Below are positions 1-8,703 of a stretch of 40,482 nt of DNA, piece by piece (within the stretch, counting starts at the first letter, position 1; each line of letters begins with the position of its first letter). The notes beneath the pieces were generated by a model. The model was not told the DNA's origin. It did no database searches and saw only the letters and a list, made by a program, of their open reading frames with translations. The translations under genes were made by a program, and so were the position numbers. Origin of the DNA: Sedimentisphaerales bacterium (GTDB taxonomy: Bacteria; Planctomycetota; Phycisphaerae; Sedimentisphaerales; Anaerobacaceae); NCBI GenBank assembly GCA_028277585.1, contig JANQFY010000427.1, positions 1-40,482 of the forward strand. The letters run 5' to 3'.

Positions 1-1317
1 ATAGGAGTCGCTAATCCGTTCATGGCCAATTGGCTCGAGAGTCACTTCCTTCGTGATATCCAGGCGGCGGCCCACACGGCTACGGGCGACCATCCAAAAG
101 TCTCCTTTGCAGTCGATCCCGAATTGGCGGGTGATTCCCGTCGGCCCGCCGTCAAGAGTCCGGCCGAAGTCAAGACGCAAGAACCCAAGCGGCCGGCACA
201 ACCGACGGCGCGCGTGACACCGAAGGCGAGCAAACGTCTGAAGCTCACGCTGGACACGTTCGTTGTCGGTTCCTCGAACGAGCTGGCCCACAGCGCCGCC
301 CGGGCGGTCGTTCGCGAGCAGGAGAGCCCGTTCAATCCTCTTTTCATTCACGGCGGCTACGGGGTCGGCAAGACCCATCTCCTGCAAGGGATCTGCAACG
401 GCGTCACCGCCCTGAGGCCGCAGACCAATTGGATGTATCTGTCGGCCGAGGATTTCGCCAATCAGTTCGTCCTGGCCCTGAAGACGAAGAAACTCGAAAC
501 ATTCCGTCAGCGTATGAGGAAGACGGATCTGTTGGCCATCGACGACATTCATTTTCTGGCCAGCAAGCCCTCGACCCAGGAGGAGTTCCTGCACACCTTC
601 AACACCATCAGTCTGGCGGGCAAGCAGGTGGTACTCGTCTCCGACGCCCATCCCAAGATGATCGGGCAGCTCTCGGAGAAGCTGGTCAATCGGTTCGTCT
701 CCGGGATGGTGGTCAAGGTCGAGCCGCCGGACTTCGAGACCCGGTGCGAGATCTGTCGGCGGTTCGCGAAGCGAATGAGCAAGACGGCGCTGGGAGGTCA
801 GGAGGGCGAGCAGGGCGTTGCGATGTCGGAGAACGTCATCAGCTTCGTCGCCGACCGCGTTCGGACCAACGTTCGGGAACTCGAGGGCGCTTTGCTCAAG
901 CTGGTTGCCTACGCCGCCCTGCAGAACGGCAAGATCACGCTGGCGATGGCTGAGACCGTCCTGGCCGAGCATATCGAACGGTGCGATCCGATCGTCCACG
1001 TTTCGGATATCGAGGCGACGGTTGCGACCTACTTCGGCACGACGCCGAGCAATCTGCATTCGGCCAAGAAGGACCGCACGGTCTCGCTGGCCCGCCATTT
1101 CAGCATGTACCTGACCCGCAAGCACACCGAGATGTCCTCCTCGGAGATCGGCCGCGCGATGGGCAACAAGAACCATGCGACCGTCCTGGTGGCCTGCAAG
1201 AAGATCGAGGGCCTGCTCGAGCGCGACGAGGAACTCCACTGGAAGAGCCCGCACGGCAATAAGGTCGCCCGGGCCAAGGACATCATCGCGTACCTCGAAG
1301 ACCACATTTCCCACTGA
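1..1317 (+). CDS. dnaA: Chromosomal replication initiator DnaA, 5'-truncated by the window edge
   Basis: DnaA binds DnaA boxes at oriC and melts the origin in its ATP form. The reading frame is open back to base 1 and reads IGVANPF before the first Met (base 22). Together with the following NWLESHF this matches the end of DnaA domain I (compare VPNRFVxDW in other DnaAs), so the Met at 22 is internal and the true start lies upstream of the window. Counting from that Met: a proline/lysine-rich linker at about 35-72, the AAA+ domain with Walker A GGYGVGKT (111-118) and Walker B LLAIDDIHFL (170-179), the NVRELEGAL segment near 283, and the domain IV helix-turn-helix (350-398) with the DnaA signature NKNHATVL (382-389). 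A short extra loop rich in Gly and Glu sits at about 253-270. It ends 69 bp before the convergent nadE stop. No cluster of DnaA boxes is visible nearby. Confidence 0.97.
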   Translation: MGVANPFMANWLESHFLRDIQAAAHTATGDHPKVSFAVDPELAGDSRRPAVKSPAEVKTQEPKRPAQPTARVTPKASKRLKLTLDTFVVGSSNELAHSAARAVVREQESPFNPLFIHGGYGVGKTHLLQGICNGVTALRPQTNWMYLSAEDFANQFVLALKTKKLETFRQRMRKTDLLAIDDIHFLASKPSTQEEFLHTFNTISLAGKQVVLVSDAHPKMIGQLSEKLVNRFVSGMVVKVEPPDFETRCEICRRFAKRMSKTALGGQEGEQGVAMSENVISFVADRVRTNVRELEGALLKLVAYAALQNGKITLAMAETVLAEHIERCDPIVHVSDIEATVATYFGTTPSNLHSAKKDRTVSLARHFSMYLTRKHTEMSSSEIGRAMGNKNHATVLVACKKIEGLLERDEELHWKSPHGNKVARAKDIIAYLEDHISH

Positions 1318-1385
1318 TCTCCACGTGTGTCCCTCGCCAGGCCGTCAATGCACGCGGCCTCTGATCGGAGTGATCCCCATCGTTG

Positions 1386-3080
1386 TCACTGGGTGCCGTC
1401 TTGCCTCGCCGCCTGCTGCTTGGCCGCGACGGGCGAGACGGACGTCGTGTAGCGGTTGGTGATGGGCAGCCGGCGATCCTTGCCGAACGCTTTTGGCGTT
1501 ATGCGTACGCCCGGCGGCGACTGGCGTCGCTTGTATTCGTTGCGATCCACCAGCCTGATCACCCGGTTGACCTCCTCGGCCGGCAGGCCGGATTCCACGA
1601 GCTTGCGGGCGGATTGGTCTTCTTCGACATAGCCTTTGAGAATGGTGTCGAGTAGATCGTAGTCCGGCAAAGAGTCGGCGTCCTTCTGGTCGGGGCGCAG
1701 TTCGGCGCTGGGGGGGCGGGTAATCACATCGACCGGGATCAATTCGCGACCCGCCCGCGCGTTCATATGCTCGCAGAGCCGGTACACCATGGTCTTGGGC
1801 ACGTCCTTGATGACGGCGAAGCCGCCGGCGGTGTCACCGTAGAGCGTGCTATAGCCGACTGAGGTCTCGCTCTTGTTGCCCGTCGTCAGCACCAGGGCGC
1901 CCGCCTGATTGCTCAGGGACATCAGAATCGTGCCTCGGATTCGGGCCTGCAGATTCTCGTAGGCCAGCCCCTTCTCGTCCCAGCCCGGGACGGCGCCCAG
2001 CGACTCGTTGAAAGGCGTCAGGATTGGCTCGATCGGGATGGTCAACAGCTCGAAACCCAGATTGTCCGCGACCTTCTGCGAATCGGCAATTGTCTCAGGG
2101 CTGTTGAACCGCGAGGGCATGGTGATGCCGAGCACGTTCTCGGCGCCGAGGGCCTCGACCGCGATCGCGGCGGTGATTGCCGAGTCGATCCCGCCGCTGA
2201 TTCCGAGCAGGACCTTCTTGAAACCGTTCTTGGTTGCGTAGTCCCGTGTCCCCAGCACCAACGCTTGGTGCACCTCGTCAAGTTCCGTCTCAGGCTGTGG
2301 GGCAGACGGAGCTGCCTGCGTAACCCGTACGGTGGGTCCTTGACCCACGCGTTTGTCGTCCACATCGGCTACCAGCAGATCCTCGTCGAACGCCTTAGCC
2401 ATCGTGACAATGCGTCCATCGGGGTTGGCCAGGAAACTGCGACCATCAAAGACCAGTTCGTCCTGACCTCCGACGAGGTTGCAGTATCCGATGGTGCACC
2501 CGAGAGCGGTTGCGCATCGCGCCACGATCTTGCCCCGACTCTCGATCTTGCCCAACTCAAAGGGTGAGGCCGAGATGTTCAGCGCCAGATGAATCGGTCC
2601 GGCGTCCTTCAGAGCACCGGTGAGCCATTCGGTGTCCCACATGTCCTCGCAGATGGTCACAGCGATAGTCGCCTCCGCCACCGTGATCAGGAGTGGACGC
2701 GTCCCGGCCTGGAAGTAACGCTGTTCGTCGAAGACCGAATAGTTGGGCAGGACGCACTTGTGGTACACCTGGGCGATCTTGCCCTTCTCGATCACCGCGG
2801 CGGCGTTGAAGACGCTTCCGTTCGAGCGGGTGACGAATCCCACGATGAGCGTCTTCTCGGGGCACCCGGCGGCGAGTTGCTCGACGGCGACGCGGTTGTC
2901 CTCGACGAAATGGGTCTTGTAGACCAGATCCTCCGGCGGATAGCCGCAGATCGCCAACTCCGGGAAGACTACCAAATCCGCCCCGGCGGCGACCGCCCGG
3001 GCCCACACAGACTGCATCTTCGCGACATTGCCCGAAAGGTCCCCGACCACGGCGTTGAACTGACCAAGCGCTGCTCTCAC
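1386..3080 (-). CDS. nadE: Glutamine-dependent NAD+ synthetase
   Basis: Catalyses the last step of NAD synthesis, amidating deamido-NAD+ with ammonia released from glutamine. The chosen start is the GTG at 3080, because GGAG (3089-3092) lies 8 nt upstream and the protein then begins directly with the family sequence RAALGQFN; an upstream in-frame ATG at 3179 would add 33 unrelated residues. The product is 564 aa, normal for the two-domain enzyme. The N-terminal nitrilase-type glutaminase shows the Glu-Lys-Cys triad: E41 in FPELAICGY, K108 in KCVLPNY, C144 in TICEDMW. The C-terminal synthetase has the PP-loop SGGIDS at 295-300, followed by LTTGNKSE and STLYGDTAGG. It is a single gene converging on dnaA and diverging from the next gene, with its own promoter candidate at 3152-3179. 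Confidence 0.96.
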   Translation of the reverse strand: MRAALGQFNAVVGDLSGNVAKMQSVWARAVAAGADLVVFPELAICGYPPEDLVYKTHFVEDNRVAVEQLAAGCPEKTLIVGFVTRSNGSVFNAAAVIEKGKIAQVYHKCVLPNYSVFDEQRYFQAGTRPLLITVAEATIAVTICEDMWDTEWLTGALKDAGPIHLALNISASPFELGKIESRGKIVARCATALGCTIGYCNLVGGQDELVFDGRSFLANPDGRIVTMAKAFDEDLLVADVDDKRVGQGPTVRVTQAAPSAPQPETELDEVHQALVLGTRDYATKNGFKKVLLGISGGIDSAITAAIAVEALGAENVLGITMPSRFNSPETIADSQKVADNLGFELLTIPIEPILTPFNESLGAVPGWDEKGLAYENLQARIRGTILMSLSNQAGALVLTTGNKSETSVGYSTLYGDTAGGFAVIKDVPKTMVYRLCEHMNARAGRELIPVDVITRPPSAELRPDQKDADSLPDYDLLDTILKGYVEEDQSARKLVESGLPAEEVNRVIRLVDRNEYKRRQSPPGVRITPKAFGKDRRLPITNRYTTSVSPVAAKQQAARQDGTQ

Positions 3081-3151
3081 GACACATACTCCAAATCCAG
3101 GGCGCGCACCGCACGCCGTTAAGCTGGGGATACGCCTTTGCCAAAGAGCCC

Positions 3152-3179
3152 ATTCTATCGCCCTGCGCCGGCCCATCAA
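3152..3179 (-). promoter_or_regulatory. Candidate sigma70-type promoter for nadE
   Basis: Minus strand: TTGATG (3174-3179), 16-nt spacer, TAGAAT (3152-3157). This would start transcription near 3145, about 65 nt before the GTG start of nadE. The -10 is good and the -35 is 4/6. Read by eye only. Confidence 0.4.
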
Positions 3180-3239
3180 TGGTTTTTGCTCCGCTCTCCA
3201 AACAGAGACCTACAACGTTCACTTGCGGCCAGAAGCGGC

Positions 3240-3268
3240 TTGACTGTGTTCCAGGTGGCTTCTACTGT
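3240..3268 (+). promoter_or_regulatory. Candidate sigma70-type promoter for the hypothetical gene at 3328
   Basis: TTGACT (3240-3245), 17-nt spacer, TACTGT (3263-3268), predicting a start near 3275. It lies back to back with the nadE promoter candidate, as expected for divergent genes. Confidence 0.45.
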
Positions 3269-3327
3269 ACAGGGGCGAACCTATCGAGCGCATTGTGGAG
3301 CTACCTTGGGAGTGGAGTCTGTCTGTG

Positions 3328-4899
3328 TTGAGACGAAGGATCTATGTTGTTTTGTCTGTCGTTGCCATTCTGGCTATCGGAGCCGGGGCGCTGTGGGTCT
3401 CTCAGAACACTGGGCGTCGGGAGCCGAAGTGGGGGCGCGGGACGCTTCGGGAGGCGGAGCGGGCGTACTATATGGACCGCATTGACGGCATCATCCATCG
3501 CTGGCAACACATGGCGCGATATGGTGAACGCGAGATCGGGACGGGGCGCGTGGCCAAGCCCGGATTCACGTGCTTGGTAATAGACACGACTGCGCTGGCG
3601 ATGTGGATTGAGCGGGATGGCAGAGTCTTGCCCGAGTATCGCACCGAATTGCCCAAAGGCATGACGTGGACGCTGCGTCACTGCGGCCCGCATAAGAATG
3701 CCGAACTCGCCAGCCCGGCCCGATTCCGCGTCCGGGGTCTCTTCAGCGATCGCCAGCCACAGGAGCGCATTGTCTTCGTGGGACAATCGGATCGGACGGG
3801 ATTCCTGGAGTTCTCCTTCAATTCCAGCGATCGAGGTCATGGGCATTCCTCGGGGACGTGGAACCCAACGTTGACGTGGAAGTCTCGCTCCAAGCAGGAT
3901 AACGACGAGGAACCATACGAATCGATCCTGGTCACGGATGCCGAGTATGCCGAGGCCCAGGCAGGGTTCTCCGCTGCGGATGTGCCGGGCAACCCTGATG
4001 AACCTGCTGAGTTCACGGAGAACCAGGCGGCCTGGAGGCGAATCGAGAAGCGGCTGTACCAGGAGATCGAGCGCCATGTTGAGGCGGAGGGCTTCGAACT
4101 GCGACGATTGGAGGTCACGTGCGGTCCTGATTGCTCGGCGGCCTCGGCGGAACTGCGGGCCGGGCGGAGCGCCCTCTTGAGGGGTCTGGCCGGAGGCCCC
4201 TCGTCGCGGCAGGCCTATCTCAAGATCGATCATTTGGGCGACGATGTGTGGTACGTCAAGAGTGCGCCCGATCCGAGGTTTCCCGGGGCGATGAGGGGGA
4301 GGCGGCAGTTGGATCTGGAGTTGCTCGTCTGTGCGACGGGCGACGTACCGAAGCCGCGCCGCGACGAACTGCTCGCGCAGGGCCGGGCGAAACAGGCCGA
4401 GACGCCTCGCCCGCCCTCGAAGTGGCAGGTCGTCTTGTCCAACGGTGCGACGGTCGCGTTCGTCGGGGTTTGTGAGAGCCCCAGCGGCGGCAAGGACTGG
4501 TGGGGCCCGGGCGGCCGTCCGCTCCGATATGTGCCGCATGTCAACTACGAACCGTATGGGCGCTACCGTGAGGACCATACGATCTACGAGATCGCATGGC
4601 GCGTGAGCAGGCCTTCGGTCGCGGGATCCAGCACGCGGTCCTCCCTGGAGGGTTGCGTGGGCTCTTACGGGCGGACGATTCAGGACCGATACGGCCAGAC
4701 GATCTATGAAGGGCTGGAGGTCCAGGGCTATGCGTTCAAGACGTCACGGCGGAAGGCCACTCTGACGATGGGCGTACGCGTGGGCGAGGGCGATTTCGAA
4801 TGGGTTCACTTCCGGAATATCTCGCTGGTTCGTGGCGAGGACTCTGGATTTGAGGTTGTTCAAAGCGACGAGAGCTCACCCCCTAGGGCGGCCGACTGA
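3328..4899 (+). CDS. Unrecognised membrane-anchored protein
   Basis: I do not recognise this protein. The TTG at 3328 is preferred as start: GGAG at 3314-3317 sits 10 nt upstream, and the product (523 aa) then begins with MRRRIYVV, positive charges directly before one transmembrane segment (about residues 4-27). A GTG at 3295 is in frame but has no clear ribosome site. The rest is probably extracytoplasmic and soluble, with a charged segment containing the repeated motif ERDGRVLPEYRTELPKG early on and a predicted mixed alpha/beta body. There are no obvious catalytic motifs and no repeats. It stands alone between two minus-strand units with its own promoter candidate. A role at the cell envelope is an inference from the anchor only. 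Confidence 0.75.
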   Translation: MRRRIYVVLSVVAILAIGAGALWVSQNTGRREPKWGRGTLREAERAYYMDRIDGIIHRWQHMARYGEREIGTGRVAKPGFTCLVIDTTALAMWIERDGRVLPEYRTELPKGMTWTLRHCGPHKNAELASPARFRVRGLFSDRQPQERIVFVGQSDRTGFLEFSFNSSDRGHGHSSGTWNPTLTWKSRSKQDNDEEPYESILVTDAEYAEAQAGFSAADVPGNPDEPAEFTENQAAWRRIEKRLYQEIERHVEAEGFELRRLEVTCGPDCSAASAELRAGRSALLRGLAGGPSSRQAYLKIDHLGDDVWYVKSAPDPRFPGAMRGRRQLDLELLVCATGDVPKPRRDELLAQGRAKQAETPRPPSKWQVVLSNGATVAFVGVCESPSGGKDWWGPGGRPLRYVPHVNYEPYGRYREDHTIYEIAWRVSRPSVAGSSTRSSLEGCVGSYGRTIQDRYGQTIYEGLEVQGYAFKTSRRKATLTMGVRVGEGDFEWVHFRNISLVRGEDSGFEVVQSDESSPPRAAD

Positions 4900-4959
4900 G
4901 CCAGCGCGCCGATGGGGGTTGTCCGGACGCGTTCGATCGGGAGAGATACATGAGCGGTT

Positions 4960-7311
4960 CTAACCGCTTGAACTGTCGGCAGCTGTCTCGCCGGATCGGG
5001 GGCGAGCCGTTTCGCCATGGACCTTCAGCAGCAGGGCGGGAAGCAGCAGGACGTCCATAGCCAGGGCGAAGCCGATGGTCGTGGCGGTGATCAGACCCAT
5101 TTCCGCGTTAACGCTGTAGCCAGACAGACAGAGGATGGAGAATCCCGCGGCCAGCGCCGTGCTGGTGACCCACATGGCTGTTCCGACCGAACTGAAGGCA
5201 TATCGGATGGCCCCGGCGGCGTCCATGTCATAGGTTCGTCTGGCCTTGAGGTACTTCGTCAGGAAATGAACGGTGTCATCGACCACAATGCCGATGGCCA
5301 GCGACAGTATGACGGACAGCGCCAGCCCTATGCGGCCTGCCAGAAAGCCCCACAGGCCCAGAGCCATCACAGTTGGGACGAGATTGGGCACCAGGCTGAG
5401 AAGCCCAAGTCGCAGGCTTCGCGTGGCGAATATCAGCAGGACGGAGATCAGAGCCAGGGCGCCCAGGGACGCGCCGAGCATGCTGCGGATGTTGCGCCTG
5501 CAGATGTGGGCCCAGGCCATCCAGACGCCGGTACCGTGCGGCGACACCTGCTCGGGCCAGTGTGATCTGAGCCAGCGCTGGGCCTTTAGGTCTATCAGTC
5601 GCAGTTCCTCGGTGGTGACGTCGTTGAGGATGACAGTCAGCCGGGCCGCGGATTTGTCGACGTTGATTCGGCTATTGAGGTCGAGGCCCACGGGCAATGA
5701 CAACTCGTACAGAAGCAGGCATTGGGCGGCCAACTCCCTACTGCTCGGGATACGATAGGACTGAACATCATCATCGTGTACGCTCTGGTTGACGCGTTTG
5801 AGGATGTCGGTAATCGAATTGACGTGTACCACCCTGGGTTCATTGCGGTACCAGTTGGCAAACGTGTCCACGCGGGCCAGGTACGCCGGTTCGTTAATGC
5901 CCCCGGGGCCCCCCGCGTCCAGGGAGTACTCGATCATGTGGGCGCCGGTGAGATTGTCCTGCATGAAGTCTGTCGCGCGACGGATATCGTAGCGCTCGTT
6001 GAAATAGGCAATGAAGTCATCGTTTAGCTCCAGGCGAAGAGTCCCAGCGGCCAGTGTCACCAGTAGCAGCAGCGTTCCCCAGAACACGCCGTGATGGTGT
6101 TTGATGACCCAATCCGCGAATGCCTCCGGAATTCGCACTCTCTTGCGATCGGTCGCCGGCGCGACACGGCAGGGGAGTACCGCCATCAACGCCGGTAGAG
6201 AGACGATCGAGTAGACGAAGGCGGCGGCGACGCCAATGGCTACGACATGGCCCAGATGACGAAACGGCGGGGCGTCGGCGAAATGCATGCTCAGAAACCC
6301 GATGGCGGTTGTGATGCTGGTGAGAAATACCGCTTGCAGGTTGATGCGCAACGATTCGGCAATCGCGTTGTCCTTCGATGCTCCCTGACGCATTCGCTGG
6401 AGCAGCGTCGTGAGTATGTGAACGCTGTCGGCTACCGCCAGGGTCAGGATGACGGTGGGGGCGTTGGCTGAGCCGGGGTCCAGCGGAATTCCGAGCCAGC
6501 CGGCGACGCCGACACCGGTGAGCATCGACATCAGAACCACCGTGAGGGCGGCCAGCGTGGCCATCAGGGAACGTAGCGACAGCGCCACGATCGCTATCAG
6601 GATGAGGATCATCAGGGGGACCAGGGTGACGATGTCATCGCGTGTGGCTTGTCCGAAGCCGTCTTCGAACATCATGGTCCCGGTCAAATGGACGTCGATC
6701 TGGGGGTGTTGGCGCCGCAGGTCCGCGGCAAGCTGTCGGGCGAAGGCCGCCATTCGCGGTACTTCATCGGGATCATCTCCCATCTTGATGATGTCCACGT
6801 TCACCGCCGTTACATGACCTGACGGCGACACCAGACGGTTCACCAGACTTGAGTCGGCCAGGACGGTTTCGCGCAGGTCTCGCAGTTGTGTGTCGGTCAG
6901 TTCCGAGGCGTTGTTCACCAGATCCTCGACTGTGAGGGTGTCCCCAGTGACGCGGAGGTGCTGAGCGTTCGTGACCGAATCGACGCGGCAAGAGCTTGGT
7001 ATTTGCCAGGCGGCTTCGGTCAGTTCTTCCAGGGCGCTCAGCGTCCGGCGTGTGAAGACGTTGCCATCCTTCGGGGCGATGATGTAGACGATGTTGTTGT
7101 TCGTTGTGAAGGTGTTCTCGAACGCCTCCAGTGCCTGCAGTTGTGGGTCGTCCTCGTGGAAGAACACGCGCAGGTCGTTATCGAATTCGATCAGGCGGAT
7201 GCCGGCGGTTGTCACGCACATCACCACAACGCTGACTGCCAGCAGCGGCCAGCGGTGGGTGACGACCCATGGTCCCAGTTTGGCTCCGAGATTGTCTAGA
7301 GGAGACAGCAT
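4960..7311 (-). CDS. MMPL/RND-superfamily exporter (COG1033-like)
   Basis: A 783-aa integral membrane protein with the duplicated RND layout: a first transmembrane segment (about 18-37), a periplasmic loop of about 190 residues, a five- to six-helix bundle, then the same arrangement again. The first-half helix TVILTLAVADSVH and the second-half helix SLAIGIVVDDTVHFL carry the acidic residues that serve proton relay in RND proteins, so this transporter looks energised, unlike the AcrB-type pump at 26569. The family includes hopanoid and lipid exporters and many proteins of unknown cargo. The gene starts 21 nt after the Lgt-like gene stops, so the two form an operon; a lipid or lipoprotein-related cargo is an inference from that pairing. 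A small hairpin (AGCGGTT/AACCGCT, 4953-4968) overlaps the stop codon but has no U-tract. Confidence 0.88.
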   Translation of the reverse strand: MLSPLDNLGAKLGPWVVTHRWPLLAVSVVVMCVTTAGIRLIEFDNDLRVFFHEDDPQLQALEAFENTFTTNNNIVYIIAPKDGNVFTRRTLSALEELTEAAWQIPSSCRVDSVTNAQHLRVTGDTLTVEDLVNNASELTDTQLRDLRETVLADSSLVNRLVSPSGHVTAVNVDIIKMGDDPDEVPRMAAFARQLAADLRRQHPQIDVHLTGTMMFEDGFGQATRDDIVTLVPLMILILIAIVALSLRSLMATLAALTVVLMSMLTGVGVAGWLGIPLDPGSANAPTVILTLAVADSVHILTTLLQRMRQGASKDNAIAESLRINLQAVFLTSITTAIGFLSMHFADAPPFRHLGHVVAIGVAAAFVYSIVSLPALMAVLPCRVAPATDRKRVRIPEAFADWVIKHHHGVFWGTLLLLVTLAAGTLRLELNDDFIAYFNERYDIRRATDFMQDNLTGAHMIEYSLDAGGPGGINEPAYLARVDTFANWYRNEPRVVHVNSITDILKRVNQSVHDDDVQSYRIPSSRELAAQCLLLYELSLPVGLDLNSRINVDKSAARLTVILNDVTTEELRLIDLKAQRWLRSHWPEQVSPHGTGVWMAWAHICRRNIRSMLGASLGALALISVLLIFATRSLRLGLLSLVPNLVPTVMALGLWGFLAGRIGLALSVILSLAIGIVVDDTVHFLTKYLKARRTYDMDAAGAIRYAFSSVGTAMWVTSTALAAGFSILCLSGYSVNAEMGLITATTIGFALAMDVLLLPALLLKVHGETARPRSGETAADSSSG

Positions 7312-7332
7312 TCTGAAAGCGTGAAGGTCCTG

Positions 7333-8325
7333 TCACGAGTAGTCGAGATGTTCTCCCAGTTTCTTCCCATGGACGCCATAGAACAGCAGGGAGGCGAAAC
7401 TGACCAGTAGAATCGGCACAAGCACGGCCGGCCCCGAAGCGAGGAAGTCGAGGTAGCCGCGAATGCTCATGGGGTATCGAAAAGGGGTGTGTCGAAAGAT
7501 CTGACGGGTCAGAGCCAGGTAGGGGACAATGAGCAGCAGGAGGACGACGCCGATTCCCAGCGCGGTCTTTCTGAAATCGGGGCCGGGGCTCCTGTAGCGA
7601 TACTTCTCAATGATGATGCGGAACCCGTTGTACAGGACGACGAAGAGCAGCGTGACCAGACCGTCGAACGGGAATGCCCTGGCAACAACGGCGAAGAGGA
7701 CGAAAAGAAAGAGATTCGCATAGCAGGCGTAGAACTGGGTGGGAAACAGTGGGGAGTCTTTCCAGTCCGGGACCAGTCGGAGCACCTTGGATGCGGGATG
7801 TGTGTAGGTCACGGAGAGCGCGCATGTTGTGGGTTTTCCGAAACAGCAGCCGTAGCTATAGCAGCCCAGCCGTCCACACGCCAGGCCCAGCACCGCCCCG
7901 AAGGCCGAACCGTCCAGGATGATGCTCAAGGGAATGTTCTCAACCAGACCGACGATAACGAGCGAGCAGAAGATGCCCAGGATGCCGCCTTGGCTGTACA
8001 TGGCGGTCTGATTCATATGCGCCTTCACGTCCTTGAAGAAAACTCTGCCCAGCGCCGCGACGTGAAACAGTTTGACACCCACCGCACCGCCGGCCCAGCA
8101 GAATCCCAGCACGAGAAAGAGAGAGGCCTTGAAGCCATGGCCCTTGGTGTGCAGGTAGAACAGGAGCATGCTGGCGGTCAGGAACGTGTTCATCGCGGCG
8201 AACACGCCGTAGCGTACGATCTGGAAGGAGCGACCTTTGAAGAGTACTGGATTGCTGTTCAGCCCCGACAGAGGAGTGATGAGGATCAGTCGGAGTACCC
8301 GGCCCACCGCGGAACATCTACTCAT
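7333..8325 (-). CDS. Lgt-family (prolipoprotein diacylglyceryl transferase-like) membrane protein, divergent
   Basis: A 330-aa protein with about seven to eight hydrophobic segments. The Lgt layout is visible: YSQGGILG corresponds to the HGG region of Lgt, GRLGCYSYGCCFGKP to the Lgt signature GRIGNFxNxE, and FPTQFYACYANL to PxQLYE. The central signature is changed: the Asn and Glu of the classical enzyme are replaced by a Cys-rich GCC version, and the His before GG is Ser/Gln. This is the form seen in Lgt-like paralogs, so the classical transfer of diacylglycerol to prolipoproteins should not be assumed. Start ATG 8325 has GGAG about 10 nt upstream. It heads an operon with the MMPL-type exporter. 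A possible promoter lies at 8561-8589, giving a leader of about 228 nt. Confidence 0.8.
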   Translation of the reverse strand: MSRCSAVGRVLRLILITPLSGLNSNPVLFKGRSFQIVRYGVFAAMNTFLTASMLLFYLHTKGHGFKASLFLVLGFCWAGGAVGVKLFHVAALGRVFFKDVKAHMNQTAMYSQGGILGIFCSLVIVGLVENIPLSIILDGSAFGAVLGLACGRLGCYSYGCCFGKPTTCALSVTYTHPASKVLRLVPDWKDSPLFPTQFYACYANLFLFVLFAVVARAFPFDGLVTLLFVVLYNGFRIIIEKYRYRSPGPDFRKTALGIGVVLLLLIVPYLALTRQIFRHTPFRYPMSIRGYLDFLASGPAVLVPILLVSFASLLFYGVHGKKLGEHLDYS

Positions 8326-8494
8326 TCAGTTCTTCTCCGAATCCCCCGTTGGCGATCGCGCGACTCGCGGGTGACATCCCCGAGATGCAGCGGTCGCCGT
8401 CATTCCAGGCACTGACGCTACTTGGCTCGTGGTTCGTATGACGCAAGTCGACGCGCACGCTCCTTCTCAATGGCACGCGGTTCGCAGGGACCAA

Positions 8495-8510
8495 CGGCAA
8501 GGCCTTGCCG
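8495..8510. repeat. Perfect 16-bp palindrome
   Basis: CGGCAAGGCCTTGCCG equals its own reverse complement. It lies in the predicted untranslated leader of the Lgt-like operon, about 45 bp downstream of the predicted transcription start. It could be an operator or merely a chance palindrome. Confidence 0.5.
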
Positions 8511-8560
8511 GGATCAGATTGTCGACGGCGCGACCGTTTGCCCCCAGATCGTTTCGGGCA

Positions 8561-8589
8561 AGTATCCGGACTGCTCTGTGTCCTGTCAA
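8561..8589 (-). promoter_or_regulatory. Candidate promoter for the Lgt-like/MMPL operon
   Basis: Minus strand: consensus TTGACA (8584-8589), 17-nt spacer, GATACT (8561-8566). The predicted start is near 8553, so the leader would be about 228 nt, longer than usual here. Confidence 0.4.
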
Positions 8590-8621
8590 GTCTCTGGGGG
8601 CATCGCGGGCCGGTCGATTCG

Positions 8622-8650
8622 TTGCGGCCTCGCACCGGATGCAGTAGAAT
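8622..8650 (+). promoter_or_regulatory. Candidate promoter for the DUF362 gene
   Basis: TTGCGG (8622-8627), 17-nt spacer, TAGAAT (8645-8650), with transcription expected near 8657, about 47 nt before the ATG at 8704. Confidence 0.4.
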
Positions 8651-8703
8651 GAGGCCGGCCTGGGAACGTGGGCAGCGCCGGTATATTAGGTCAGGAGAAA
8701 TGT

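Larger units (their letters stand above)
8326..8703. other. Divergent intergenic region between the Lgt-like gene and the DUF362 gene
   Basis: About 380 bp without a convincing gene. It contains a minus-strand promoter candidate (8561-8589), a plus-strand promoter candidate (8622-8650) and a perfect 16-bp palindrome (8495-8510). Short open frames here overlap each other on both strands and lack ribosome sites or family resemblance. Confidence 0.6.

Noticed and set aside
1318-1385. Possible oriC next to dnaA
   Set aside because: Only 68 bp to the convergent nadE stop, no TTATCCACA-like boxes and no AT-rich unwinding region; an origin upstream of dnaA would lie outside the window.
3301-4578. 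425-aa open frame antisense to the hypothetical gene at 3328
   Set aside because: Very Arg/Pro-rich, no ribosome site; the plus frame has an anchor helix, ribosome site and promoter.
8318-8635. 105-aa minus-strand frame between the Lgt-like and DUF362 genes
   Set aside because: Overlaps both promoter candidates, atypical composition, no ribosome site.
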